Of a DNA stretch of 64,000 nt, positions 23,291-32,470 are shown piece after piece. Source of the DNA: GWE2-51-13 sp041736705. Its GTDB lineage: Bacteria; Bacillota_I; Bacilli_A; Erysipelotrichales; Erysipelotrichaceae. Each line of letters opens with the position of its first letter. The stretch's first letter is position 1. Under the pieces are notes generated by a model, which saw only the letters and a list, made by a program, of their open reading frames with translations, did not search any database and was not told the origin of the DNA. The stretch lies in assembly GCA_041736705.1 (NCBI GenBank), contig JBGSTC010000029.1, positions 1 through 64,000 of the forward strand, given 5' to 3'. A program made the translations under genes and the position numbers.

Positions 23291-24580
23291 ATGCTGAAAG
23301 AAAGAATCAAAACGATCTCCGTGCTTCTCTATGGCTTGACCTTGATCGCTCTTGGCAGCATCCTGCTGATCCGGACGCAGTGGATGATCGACCTGTTGTA
23401 TCGGATCAATCTATTTGCGATCCTCGGGCTTAGCGCAAGCCGAGTGTTGACCGGGATTCTGGAAAAAGACCGGAATAAGCGAACCAACGGCGTAGTATAC
23501 GGGACGTTCATATTCATCTTGTTTTTGCTTGTCTTGAATTTTCCGATTTTCTTCGGCGCGATGATCCCGTTTCTCTATGGTCTATGGGCTTTATTGAGCG
23601 CGGTCGTCAAATTCATCACCTGGTACAACTTCCATGTGGATAGGATCTACAATCGGATCTGGGCGTTCCTGGATGCCTTCATCACGTTTATCTTCGCGAT
23701 GCTGCTGATCCTTGATCCCTTACCCGGCGTCCTACGCCTAACCTATGTCGCGAGCGCCTATCTTATCTTCTATGGTAGCATGCAGTTGTTTTCCGGCATC
23801 AACCTTTTACTCAACGCTCTTCTCAAAGACCGCTATAAGATTTTCCTACATTTCCCCTTACCGATGTTCTTCTCCGTCCTACTTCCTTCACGCATCTACA
23901 AAGACCTCCACAAACCTTCATCGCGAACGATCGATTTCCGTCAGACCGTCGACGATCCGCAGGCACAGGACGAACTCGAAATCTTCATCCATCTGAAGGA
24001 AGGGAATAAGGAAGGCTTGGGGCATGTGGATATCAGCTACCGCGATTTCATCTTTTCTTACGGATTGCATGACCCTTTGAACCGTCATCTCAACGGGACC
24101 TACGGCGACGGTGTGCTGATCCAAGCGGACCGGAAACGCTTCATCGAATACTCGATTTCGGGGGAGAAAAAGACGATTGTCTCGTTCACTTTGAAATTAA
24201 ACCCCCAGCAAATCAAGCTTGTGGAAGAACGGGTGATCGGTCTGCTGGAACGGACGGAACCGTGGTATCCGCGCTGTTTCAAGGACGATTCGATCAACGA
24301 TTATTCCTCCCGGATCTATAAAAACACAGGAGCGAAATTCTTCAAGTTCACCAACGGAAAGTTCAAAACCTACTTCTTCGCGAGTACGAACTGTGTCTTA
24401 CTGGCCGACCATTTCGTGCAGTTCAAGGGCTTGGAAATGGTTCGACTCAACGGACTTATCACGCCCGGCAGTTATTTCAATTTCCTCAACGAAGCGTATC
24501 AGCGTTCTTCACCGATGGTAACGCGTCGGATTGTGTACGAAAAAATGAAAAAGAATGCAAATAATGCTTCACTAGTGTAA
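23291..24580 (+). CDS. Membrane protein: HdeD/DUF308-like N-terminus fused to a putative permuted papain-like domain
   Basis: A 429-residue protein with AAGGAAG before the ATG. Residues about 1-195 hold six or so membrane helices resembling HdeD/DUF308. Residues about 215-425 are soluble and look like a circularly permuted NlpC/P60-LRAT type cysteine hydrolase: a histidine in GLGHVDISY near 255 comes first, a cysteine in ASTNCVLLADHF near 380 comes later, and a PGSYFNFLNEA segment follows. This order (H then C) is that of the YiiX group. The catalytic assignment is by eye and tentative. It could process a lipid or envelope amide at the membrane. No partner gene is evident. Confidence 0.5.
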   Translation: MLKERIKTISVLLYGLTLIALGSILLIRTQWMIDLLYRINLFAILGLSASRVLTGILEKDRNKRTNGVVYGTFIFILFLLVLNFPIFFGAMIPFLYGLWALLSAVVKFITWYNFHVDRIYNRIWAFLDAFITFIFAMLLILDPLPGVLRLTYVASAYLIFYGSMQLFSGINLLLNALLKDRYKIFLHFPLPMFFSVLLPSRIYKDLHKPSSRTIDFRQTVDDPQAQDELEIFIHLKEGNKEGLGHVDISYRDFIFSYGLHDPLNRHLNGTYGDGVLIQADRKRFIEYSISGEKKTIVSFTLKLNPQQIKLVEERVIGLLERTEPWYPRCFKDDSINDYSSRIYKNTGAKFFKFTNGKFKTYFFASTNCVLLADHFVQFKGLEMVRLNGLITPGSYFNFLNEAYQRSSPMVTRRIVYEKMKKNANNASLV

Positions 24581-24589
24581 CTTTTCATC

Positions 24590-24618
24590 TTGAAGCCGAC
24601 TACTATCGCGTCTATAAT
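24590..24618 (+). promoter_or_regulatory. Promoter of the isoprenylcysteine methyltransferase-like gene
   Basis: TTGAAG at 24590-24595 and TATAAT at 24613-24618 have a 17-base spacer. Confidence 0.6.
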
Positions 24619-24648
24619 GAACTTACGAGATGGCTGAAGGTGATCGAA

Positions 24649-25203
24649 ATGATGTGGATCGGACTTGGAGCACTGGCATTCGGAATACTCACGCTGTTTG
24701 ACCTTCATAAGATCAAACCCATCCATCCGGTATTCAATCTCAGTTTCGCCCTAGGTTGCCTCTTGTTGGCGACATCGACCGGAGTGTTGCTTTTCACCCG
24801 ACCGATGGGATTCTCGTTTCCTGCCATGCCTTGGTTTTGGGTGTTGGCGATCGTCGTAGTTGCCGAGATGTTCTACGCCTTGTTCTTCGCACTACCGTTT
24901 GATACCACCTATGTAGAAGGCACTCGCCCCATGAAAGTCGTCGATACCGGACTGTATGCGCTTTGTCGGCATCCCGGTGTCTGGGGGTTCTTTGCATTCT
25001 ATCTTTTTGCGTCTTTGGCATCCGGCAGCGGGGATCTGTTGGTCGCTGGGATCGTGTGGACACTCCTCGACGTACTGCATGTCACCATGCAGGATTTCTG
25101 GTTTTTCGAGAAGACGCTTCCGGGGTATGCGGAGTACCGCAAATCCACACCGTTCTTGTTTTTCGGGATCAAGCAGATCCGTAATTGCATCCGTTCGTTT
25201 TGA
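24649..25203 (+). CDS. Isoprenylcysteine carboxyl methyltransferase (ICMT/PEMT)-like membrane protein
   Basis: A 184-residue protein with five or so membrane helices. The conserved catalytic-type region is seen as GLYALCRHPGVWGFF near 118 and EKTLPGYAEYRKSTPFLF near 160, as in bacterial ICMT/NnrU-type proteins. ATG 24649 (or 24652) is chosen over an upstream GTG because AAGGTG lies 6 bases before it. Bacterial members methylate or otherwise modify small substrates that are mostly unknown. Followed closely by the GH3 gene, perhaps one transcription unit. Confidence 0.7.
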   Translation: MMWIGLGALAFGILTLFDLHKIKPIHPVFNLSFALGCLLLATSTGVLLFTRPMGFSFPAMPWFWVLAIVVVAEMFYALFFALPFDTTYVEGTRPMKVVDTGLYALCRHPGVWGFFAFYLFASLASGSGDLLVAGIVWTLLDVLHVTMQDFWFFEKTLPGYAEYRKSTPFLFFGIKQIRNCIRSF

Positions 25204-25217
25204 GAGGGGAAAGCAGC

Positions 25218-26831
25218 ATGAATTTCGACGCAATGCTAAGAAACAAGCAATATGAAGAAATTTGGCAAAAATATTGCAGTTTTTTAGACTTGTCGCTTTC
25301 TCAATACATGACCATTCAACGTAGCCTTCTGATGGAACAAGTCGAACTGTTCGCCAATTGCGAACTGGGCTTGAAGATCATGAAGGGTCAGCGTCCGCGG
25401 ACCGTCGAAGAATTCAGACGCATGGTTCCGCTGACCAAATATGAAGACTATGCCGAGCTTCTTCTTTCCAAAAACAACAATGTGCTGCCTTCCAATGCGG
25501 TCGTCTGGATCGAGACGACGTGGGAAGGCGGGTTGGCGCCCGTCAAGGTCGCCCCATACACGGAAACCATGATCAATTACCATCGGGAAATCTGCCTGAC
25601 CTGTTTCATATTGGCGTCAAGCACCGAAAAGGGTAAGTTCAACTTAAAACCGGGGATGAATTTCCTCAACGGAATGGCTCCTCTGCCGTATATCACCGGT
25701 CTATTACCCTATACCATCCAGGGTGAATACAGCGTCAACTTCTTTCCTTCGATCGAAGAGGGAAATAAGATGTCTTTCGGACAACGCAACAAAGAAGGGT
25801 TTAGGATGGGAATGGAAAAAGGGATCGACCTTTTCTATGGGCTAAGCAGCGTCATCGTCCGGATGGGCGAGCAATTCTCCGAAGGGGGGAAGGGCTCGAA
25901 AACCAAGATCATGAATTTCAAACCCGGGATGCTTTTCAAGTTCGCCAAGGCGAAAATCAATAGTAAAATCAGCCACAATCCGATGCTACCCAAAGACGTA
26001 TTCGATTTGAAAGGCTTTGTTTGCGCAGGGACGGATACGGCCCACTTCAAGAAAAAGATCGAAGACTTCTGGGGAATCAAACCATTGGAGATTTTCGGCG
26101 GTACCGAAGCGACATGCATCGCGTGCGAATCGTGGAGTAAGAACGGATTGATCATGTTCCCCAACGTCTGTTTCTACGAGTTCATCCCGATGGGGGAATT
26201 CTATAAGAATCTTGAAGACCCCGAATACCAATGCCGTACATACTTGATGGATGAAATCAAGGAAGACGAATACTATGAAATCGTCATCACGACCCTGAAG
26301 GGCGGCGCGTTCGCACGCTATCGCATCGGGGATATCTTCAAATGCGAGTCCATGTCACGTCCGGAAGACGGCATCATGCTTCCGCATTTCCGCTATGTCG
26401 ACCGCATCGATCCGATCATCGACCTTGCCGGGTTCACCCGGATCACAGAAGCGACGATTACGGAAGTGTTGCATCTTTCCCATTTGCACATCGACCAATG
26501 GTTCGCACGGAAGTCCTATGACAGCGAAAAGCGTCCGTTCATCAACCTCTGTGTCGAAATCAAGCATCCGGTCGGCGAACCGGGCATCGACGATGCGGAA
26601 CTGATCAAGGAAAACCTCGAAATCTATTTCAAATACATCGATGAAGATTACAAGAACCTACGCAAAATGCTTGGGATCGAACCCCTCAAGGTTACCGTCC
26701 TTCCCGCAGGCAGCATCCAGAAGTATCAAAGCACGATTAAACACAAAGTCAGCAAAGTCAATCCGTCCCACTATGATGTGACGGAGATCCTGAAAATCGC
26801 CTTCCAAGGTTCGGGAGGGATCTTCTCATGA
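25218..26831 (+). CDS. GH3-family acyl-adenylate-type enzyme
   Basis: A 537-residue protein with GAGAGGGGA before the ATG. It resembles the GH3 (auxin-conjugating) branch of adenylate-forming enzymes: the P-loop-like region VVWIETTWEGGLAPVK near 100, the adenine/acyl motif FGGTEATCIA near 295 (YGxTE type), and ARYRIGDIFKCES near 365 (the YRxGD motif). Plant members link amino acids to carboxylic hormones; bacterial members are mostly uncharacterised. The gene overlaps the HD-GYP gene by 4 bases (ATGA), so the two products are made together. Substrate unknown. Confidence 0.8.
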   Translation: MNFDAMLRNKQYEEIWQKYCSFLDLSLSQYMTIQRSLLMEQVELFANCELGLKIMKGQRPRTVEEFRRMVPLTKYEDYAELLLSKNNNVLPSNAVVWIETTWEGGLAPVKVAPYTETMINYHREICLTCFILASSTEKGKFNLKPGMNFLNGMAPLPYITGLLPYTIQGEYSVNFFPSIEEGNKMSFGQRNKEGFRMGMEKGIDLFYGLSSVIVRMGEQFSEGGKGSKTKIMNFKPGMLFKFAKAKINSKISHNPMLPKDVFDLKGFVCAGTDTAHFKKKIEDFWGIKPLEIFGGTEATCIACESWSKNGLIMFPNVCFYEFIPMGEFYKNLEDPEYQCRTYLMDEIKEDEYYEIVITTLKGGAFARYRIGDIFKCESMSRPEDGIMLPHFRYVDRIDPIIDLAGFTRITEATITEVLHLSHLHIDQWFARKSYDSEKRPFINLCVEIKHPVGEPGIDDAELIKENLEIYFKYIDEDYKNLRKMLGIEPLKVTVLPAGSIQKYQSTIKHKVSKVNPSHYDVTEILKIAFQGSGGIFS

Positions 26832-29398
26832 TCGATCAACTCCTGGTCATCTTGTATTGGGGATTACCCAGTCTTTCGTTAGCGTTCGCCCTGACGATTT
26901 TGATCATTCTTGGATTATCAAAGAAAGACAATCTCATCAAGTCGTTCATGTTCATGATGATCAGCATGGCGGTCTGGTCTTCGACTTCCTTATTGATGAA
27001 AATGAATGTCGCGCCGGGGACCTTGTTCTGGAACCGCTTCATGGTCGCGGCCTTGGTTATGATCCCGTTTGGCGCCTACATCTTCTTTACCATCTACATC
27101 CGGATGAAGCGTCGTTTGTCGATCTTCTTCTGGACCATCATGATCGGTATCATCCTTATCCTAAACTCGATGGGTTTGACCACGCTGACCGCCGAAATGG
27201 TCGCGACGCCGGGGGTTTCCCCTTATGTCGAACTTCAATATGAAATCGGCATCGCTTCGTATTTCTGTTACGGAGCCATTTTCGCATTGTTGGTCGTATG
27301 TCTGATTCTCGCCCGTAAGGAATATAAGAGTGCGAAGCCCTATACGACCGGACTGAAGAACATCATCGTCGCGCTGTTCATCCTGTTTATCGGATTCGGA
27401 GCCAATCTCGTCCCGGTCATCGGGAAGTATCCGATCGACTTCGCGGCAGGGGCGATCGCCTCCGTCTATTTCATGACCGCGATCTATAAGAACCGCGTCC
27501 TAGAATTGAAATTCGTCATCACCAAAGCGGTCATCTTCACTGCCTTGTTGACAGCGATCACCATCGGAAGCATCTACGCCGTCAACGCTTTGATTTCAAC
27601 CTTCAATGCGATGAATACCGGCTTGGATCAGAACTTGTTCATCCTGGTCGTCACCTTCGTCTCCTTGTTGGTTTTCCAACCGTTGTTCAAGATGATCTAC
27701 AATCTCGTCAACAATTTCTTCTACAAAGATGAAAACCGCCGTAACAATCTGATTAAGCACTTCACTTTGCGTATCGCCAACAACCTCGACTTGGGTCTGA
27801 TCATCGAAGACTTGATGCGCGTCATTTCCGAAGTCAGTTCCAACGAACGCAATTATATCTTCTTGCGGAACATGGATGAAGACCGTTTCGATTTCTACGC
27901 CTCGGGCAAGAAACTCGACCGTGTCGCGATGAGTTTCGCCAACACCCACCCGATCGTCCGTTGGTTCGAACAGACCGACGACATCATCTTCAGCAAGAAC
28001 ATGGATACCCATCCGTTCTTCAAGACGATGTGGGACACCGATCGCATGCAACTGAACCAAATCCTCATGGAAGCCGCCATCCCGTTGAAATACAACAGTA
28101 AATTGATCGGGATTTTGGTGATGTGCAGCAAGGATATCCGTTCGATCAAGGATATCGACAACATCGAACAGCTTTCGATGGTTTGCGTCACCGCGTCGAT
28201 CGCGATCTCCAACGCACGGCTGTATGAAAAAGCGAAGACGGAAGCCCAGATGGATGCGGTCACTTCCGTATTCAACTACCGTTATTTCATGGATAAACTC
28301 ATTTCGGTCACGGCGGATCGAAAACGCGGTACGACCGCGGTCTGCCTGGTCGGTTTGGATATGTTTACGGTCTACAACGACATCTACGGACATTACGCCG
28401 GGGATGCGGTCTTAATTAAAGTCGCCTCGATCATCAAGCAAGTCTGCGGATCCTATGGCACCATCAGCCGTTATGCCGGGGATATTTTCGCGGTCGTCCT
28501 GCCGTTCATGGATACCAAACAATCTTATGAAATGATGGAGAAGATCCGGTCCCAAGTCGAAGGTTCGTCGATGTCGCCGGAAGAGGATACGCCCCGCCAC
28601 GTTACCGTCAGTATCGGGATCAGCGTGTTCCCCAACCAATCCAAAGACGATAAGGAATTATTGAAGCATACGACCTTGGCGTTGTCCGAAGCGAAGAAGA
28701 CCGGTCGTAATAAGACGGTGATCTACAATTCCGAAATGGAAGAACTGGGACACAGTACCAACGAGAACGACGAGAACCAGATGGCGACTATCTATGCCTT
28801 GACCGCTGCGATCGATGCGAAAGACCACTTTACCTTCGGGCATTCCCAACGTGTCGCGAAATACGCGACGGCGATCGCCGAAGCGATGGGGGCCAAGTCG
28901 GAAGAAGTCGAAATCATCCGTCAAGCCAGTCTATTGCACGATATCGGGAAAATCGGGATTTCGGAAAACGTCCTGACCAAGATGACGCGTTTGACGACGG
29001 ATGAATATGAAACCATGAAGAAACACGTGGACCTGTCGATCACGATCATCAAATACCTGCCTTCCTTCAACAAGGTTATCCCGAGCGTCATCGGTCATCA
29101 TGAACGGTGGGACGGAAAAGGATATCCGAGACGTATCAAAGGCGATAACATCGCGTTCGGTGCACGTTGCATCGCGATCTCCGACGCCTTCGACGCGATC
29201 ACGTCCGACCGCCACTATAAATCCTACATGAGCATCGAATACGCCTTGGAAGAGATCCTACGCAACGCCGGAAGCCAATTCGACCCGGTAATGGCGGAGA
29301 TGTTCGTACGATTGGTGAAAGAGGGAAGACTGATCGTCGAACCCACCCGCAGTAACCAATACGCCAAGACATCCAGTTTCGAACAAACCATTTCCTAA
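26828..29398 (+). CDS. Membrane protein with GAF, degenerate GGDEF and HD-GYP domains (probable c-di-GMP phosphodiesterase)
   Basis: An 856-residue protein. Residues 1-245 form about eight membrane helices like the 7TM sensor of histidine kinases. About 305-475 is a GAF-like domain. About 480-640 is a GGDEF fold whose signature is AGDIF (near 548), so cyclase activity is unlikely; the domain may bind GTP. About 665-830 is HD-GYP, with HDIGKIG near 704 and HHERWDGKGYP near 756 both intact, predicting hydrolysis of cyclic di-GMP or a related dinucleotide. ATG overlaps the GH3 stop (ATGA). A terminator begins at the stop codon. Confidence 0.88.
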   Translation: MIDQLLVILYWGLPSLSLAFALTILIILGLSKKDNLIKSFMFMMISMAVWSSTSLLMKMNVAPGTLFWNRFMVAALVMIPFGAYIFFTIYIRMKRRLSIFFWTIMIGIILILNSMGLTTLTAEMVATPGVSPYVELQYEIGIASYFCYGAIFALLVVCLILARKEYKSAKPYTTGLKNIIVALFILFIGFGANLVPVIGKYPIDFAAGAIASVYFMTAIYKNRVLELKFVITKAVIFTALLTAITIGSIYAVNALISTFNAMNTGLDQNLFILVVTFVSLLVFQPLFKMIYNLVNNFFYKDENRRNNLIKHFTLRIANNLDLGLIIEDLMRVISEVSSNERNYIFLRNMDEDRFDFYASGKKLDRVAMSFANTHPIVRWFEQTDDIIFSKNMDTHPFFKTMWDTDRMQLNQILMEAAIPLKYNSKLIGILVMCSKDIRSIKDIDNIEQLSMVCVTASIAISNARLYEKAKTEAQMDAVTSVFNYRYFMDKLISVTADRKRGTTAVCLVGLDMFTVYNDIYGHYAGDAVLIKVASIIKQVCGSYGTISRYAGDIFAVVLPFMDTKQSYEMMEKIRSQVEGSSMSPEEDTPRHVTVSIGISVFPNQSKDDKELLKHTTLALSEAKKTGRNKTVIYNSEMEELGHSTNENDENQMATIYALTAAIDAKDHFTFGHSQRVAKYATAIAEAMGAKSEEVEIIRQASLLHDIGKIGISENVLTKMTRLTTDEYETMKKHVDLSITIIKYLPSFNKVIPSVIGHHERWDGKGYPRRIKGDNIAFGARCIAISDAFDAITSDRHYKSYMSIEYALEEILRNAGSQFDPVMAEMFVRLVKEGRLIVEPTRSNQYAKTSSFEQTIS

Positions 29399-29425
29399 AG
29401 GTCCGCAAGGACCTTTAGTCGTTTT
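29395..29425 (+). terminator. Intrinsic terminator of the GH3-HD-GYP unit
   Basis: A 10-bp stem CTAAAGGTCC/GGACCTTTAG with a GCAA tetraloop is followed by TCGTTTT. Confidence 0.7.
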
Positions 29426-29473
29426 CACAGTATTTCACAGGACTTTTGTCTATCCTAAAGGCAGGAGGCAGAT

Positions 29474-30427
29474 ATGCAAACAACGAAAATCTCAATCATC
29501 GGCGCAGGCTTCGTCGGATCGACGAGCGCCTTCGCCATCATGGACGAAGGGTTGTCCAGCGAAATCGTGCTGGTCGACGTGAATCTTGAAAAGGCGGAAG
29601 CCGAGGCGATGGATCTGCGCCACGGCGCCGCGTTCGTCAAAGCGGTCGACATCGTCAGCGGTACGATCGAAGATACGAAGAATTCCGATTTGATCATCAT
29701 CACGGCGGGGATCGGTCCCAAACCCGGGGAATCCAGACTCGATATCCTGAAGAAAAACATCCCGATTTTCAAATCCATCGTTCCGCAACTCGTCGAGTTT
29801 AGTCCCAAAGCCGTCTTCCTTGTCGTTTCCAACCCCGTCGACGTGCTGACATACCTCACCTATACCTATTCCGGACTTCCTTCCAACCGGGTTTTCGGTT
29901 CGGGAACCGTTCTGGATACATCGCGCTTCAAGTCCATCCTCTCCAAAGCTTTCGATGTCGACGCCAGAAACATCCATGCCTACATCATCGGCGAACACGG
30001 GGATTCCGAAATCGCCGCATGGAGCGCGACCAAGATCGCGGGGATGAGCGTCGATCAATACGCCCTTGACGTCATGGGCAAGCTCGAGCCGGGGTTCAAG
30101 GAAAGAATCCACCATGAAGTGAAGAACGCGGCCTATGAAATCATCAACCGGAAAGGGTATACCAACTATGCCGTGGCCTTGTCCGTGCGTCGGATCGTGG
30201 AAGCCGTCCTGCGCGACGAGAAGTCGATTTTGACCGTCAGCGCCCTGTTTAGCGGTCAGGAAGGGATCACGGATGTCTACATGGCGATGCCTTGCGTGGT
30301 CTCCAGAAATGGTATCGAACGCATTTTACCGATCCCTTTGGACCCCTATGAGAAAGAAAGTCTCAGAAAATCAGCTGAAATCCTAAAATCTTCCATCATT
30401 GACATCGAAACATTTCAACCCGGCTAA
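29474..30427 (+). CDS. ldh: L-lactate/2-hydroxyacid dehydrogenase family (LDH-like)
   Basis: A 317-residue NAD-dependent dehydrogenase of the LDH/MDH family, with GGAGG before the ATG. GAGFVGS is at 10-16; catalytic residues are R88 (GESRLD), D148/R151 (LDTSRF) and H175 (GEHGDSE). The specificity position, glutamine in LDH and arginine in MDH, is P82 here (AGIGPKPGE). Pyruvate reduction to lactate is the default call, regenerating NAD in fermentation, but another 2-oxoacid is possible. Monocistronic. Confidence 0.8.
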   Translation: MQTTKISIIGAGFVGSTSAFAIMDEGLSSEIVLVDVNLEKAEAEAMDLRHGAAFVKAVDIVSGTIEDTKNSDLIIITAGIGPKPGESRLDILKKNIPIFKSIVPQLVEFSPKAVFLVVSNPVDVLTYLTYTYSGLPSNRVFGSGTVLDTSRFKSILSKAFDVDARNIHAYIIGEHGDSEIAAWSATKIAGMSVDQYALDVMGKLEPGFKERIHHEVKNAAYEIINRKGYTNYAVALSVRRIVEAVLRDEKSILTVSALFSGQEGITDVYMAMPCVVSRNGIERILPIPLDPYEKESLRKSAEILKSSIIDIETFQPG

Positions 30428-30441
30428 AAAGGTGCTATAAT
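30413..30441 (+). promoter_or_regulatory. Promoter of typA
   Basis: TATAAT at 30436-30441 is a consensus -10. A weak TTTCAA lies 17 bases upstream, inside the ldh 3' end. Confidence 0.45.
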
Positions 30442-30468
30442 AAAGTGTCTTTTGAAAGAAGGGTTCCA

Positions 30469-32307
30469 ATGAGTCATATCAAGATGATTAATATCGCCGT
30501 CATTGCGCACGTCGATGCCGGGAAGAGCACGCTGGTCGATGCTTTCCTTGCCCAAAGCAACGTATTTCGTAAAAACGAGGAAGTCGTAGAACAGGTCATG
30601 GACAGCAACGCGCTCGAACGTGAACGCGGCATCACCATCTATTCCAAAAACTGTTCGGTCTATCATAACGACGTCAAAATCAACATTGTCGACACGCCCG
30701 GGCATGCCGACTTTTCAAGCGAAGTCGAACGGATCATCCGTACCGTCGACACCGTCATCCTGCTTGTGGATGCCAGTGAAGGGCCGATGCCGCAGACCCG
30801 CTTCGTCCTTCAGAAGTCGCTCGAACTCGGATTGAAACCGATCCTACTCATCAACAAGATCGATAAGCAGGACCAACGCGCCGAAGTCGTCGTGGATCTG
30901 GTCTATGATCTCTTCCTATCGTTGGAAGCGACCGACGAACAATTGGATTTCCCGATCCTTTACGGAATCGCCCGCCAAGGCATCGTGAAATATCATCCCA
31001 ACGACGAATCCGATTCGATCGAACCCTTGTTCGAAACCATCGTGAGACATGTCGGGTCCTATCCGGATTACGACGCCGAACCCGTCCAAATGCAGGTCAG
31101 TTCGTTGGCGTACGATGAATACATCGGACGCTTGGGGATCGGACGTCTGTATAAAGGGGTACTGAAGGTCGGCCAAAGCGTGATCATCGCCAAAGGCAAG
31201 TCCCAGGTACGTCAAACCGTATCCCAACTCTTCATTTATGAAGGATTGAAGCGCGTTCCCGTCAAGGAAGCGCAAAGCGGCGAAATCGTCATCATCGGCG
31301 GAATCGCGGATATTTCCATCGGGGATACGCTTTGCGATCCGCAAAACGTCAACCCTTTACCGTTGATTCCCATTGAAGAACCGACCTTATCCATGAATTT
31401 CCTGGTCAACACGTCTCCGTTCGCGGGGAAAAGCGGCAAATATGTCACTTCACGTAACATCCGCGAACGCTTAACCAAGGAATTGGAAGTCAATGTCGGA
31501 TTACGGGTCGAAGAACTCGAATCCACCGATAAATTCAAAGTCTCGGGACGCGGTGAACTCCACTTGACGATCCTGGTTGAAAACATGCGCCGGGAAGGGT
31601 TCGAACTCGCGGTTTCCAAACCCGAAGTCATTTTCCGCTATATCGCCGGGGTACGCAACGAACCGATGGAACAGATCATCATCACCGTCCCCACCGAGTA
31701 TTCGGGCGTCATCATCACCAAAATGAACCAACGCAAAGCGCAGATGGTCAACATGGATGAAAAGAACGGCTACGTCATGATGGAATGGCGTGCAGCGACG
31801 CGTGCCCTCATCGGCTATCGCGGCGAGTTCATCAACGATACCCGCGGAGAAGGCACCATGGTCCGCCAATTCGCCGGATATGGCGAATATGTCGGCGAAG
31901 TCCCGCAACGTCAGTTAGGCGCGATGATTTCGACCGAAACCGGCATGTCGATGACCTACTCGATCTTCAACCTTCAGGAACGCGGACAATTCTTCATCGG
32001 AGCGGCCGAACCGGTCTATGAAGGACAGATCATCGGGATGAGTTCACGCGACCTCGACATGGAAGTCAACCCGACGAAAAACAAGAAGTTAACCGCGATC
32101 CGTTCCAGCGGCAACGATGAAGCGATGCGCTTGGTCACCCCGCGTCAGATCACCTTGGAATACGCCGTCGAATTCATCCGCGACGACGAACTGGTGGAAG
32201 TCACCCCCGACGCGATCCGTCTGCGTAAGAAATATCTGTCGCTGATCGAGCGCAAATCGGCCTATCGCAACGCACGTAACGAAGCGGAAGACGCAAGTGA
32301 AGAATAA
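30469..32307 (+). CDS. typA: Translational GTPase TypA/BipA
   Basis: A 612-residue ribosome-binding GTPase of the EF-G superfamily, needed for ribosome assembly or translation under stress and cold. Start 30469 follows AGAAGGG. G1 AHVDAGKST is at 12-20, G2 in ERGITIYSKN, G3 DTPGHADF near 72, and G4 NKIDKQ near 127. The C-terminal TypA-specific domain includes the characteristic RGEFINDTRGEGTMVRQF segment. Length is standard. Confidence 0.96.
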   Translation: MSHIKMINIAVIAHVDAGKSTLVDAFLAQSNVFRKNEEVVEQVMDSNALERERGITIYSKNCSVYHNDVKINIVDTPGHADFSSEVERIIRTVDTVILLVDASEGPMPQTRFVLQKSLELGLKPILLINKIDKQDQRAEVVVDLVYDLFLSLEATDEQLDFPILYGIARQGIVKYHPNDESDSIEPLFETIVRHVGSYPDYDAEPVQMQVSSLAYDEYIGRLGIGRLYKGVLKVGQSVIIAKGKSQVRQTVSQLFIYEGLKRVPVKEAQSGEIVIIGGIADISIGDTLCDPQNVNPLPLIPIEEPTLSMNFLVNTSPFAGKSGKYVTSRNIRERLTKELEVNVGLRVEELESTDKFKVSGRGELHLTILVENMRREGFELAVSKPEVIFRYIAGVRNEPMEQIIITVPTEYSGVIITKMNQRKAQMVNMDEKNGYVMMEWRAATRALIGYRGEFINDTRGEGTMVRQFAGYGEYVGEVPQRQLGAMISTETGMSMTYSIFNLQERGQFFIGAAEPVYEGQIIGMSSRDLDMEVNPTKNKKLTAIRSSGNDEAMRLVTPRQITLEYAVEFIRDDELVEVTPDAIRLRKKYLSLIERKSAYRNARNEAEDASEE

Positions 32308-32330
32308 CGGGATTTTCTCCCGTTTTTTTT
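32306..32330 (+). terminator. Intrinsic terminator after typA
   Basis: A 7-bp stem AACGGGA/TCCCGTT with a TTTTC loop is followed by a run of T. Confidence 0.8.
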
Positions 32331-32393
32331 ATTTTTATAGTGCAAAACAAACGATTTTTCACAATTACGAAAATGTTCACAAATATCGGGTAC

Positions 32394-32423
32394 TTGAGTT
32401 CTATTCGACGCTCGGGTTATGCT
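32394..32423 (+). promoter_or_regulatory. Possible promoter of the flavodiiron gene
   Basis: TTGAGT at 32394-32399 and TATGCT at 32418-32423 have an 18-base spacer. Two direct repeats of TTCACAA (32358-32364, 32376-32382) lie just upstream and could be regulator sites. Confidence 0.3.
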
Positions 32424-32470
32424 ATCATTGAAGCATATGGAAAGAAACTTTCCCTATTTTGGAGGCAAAC

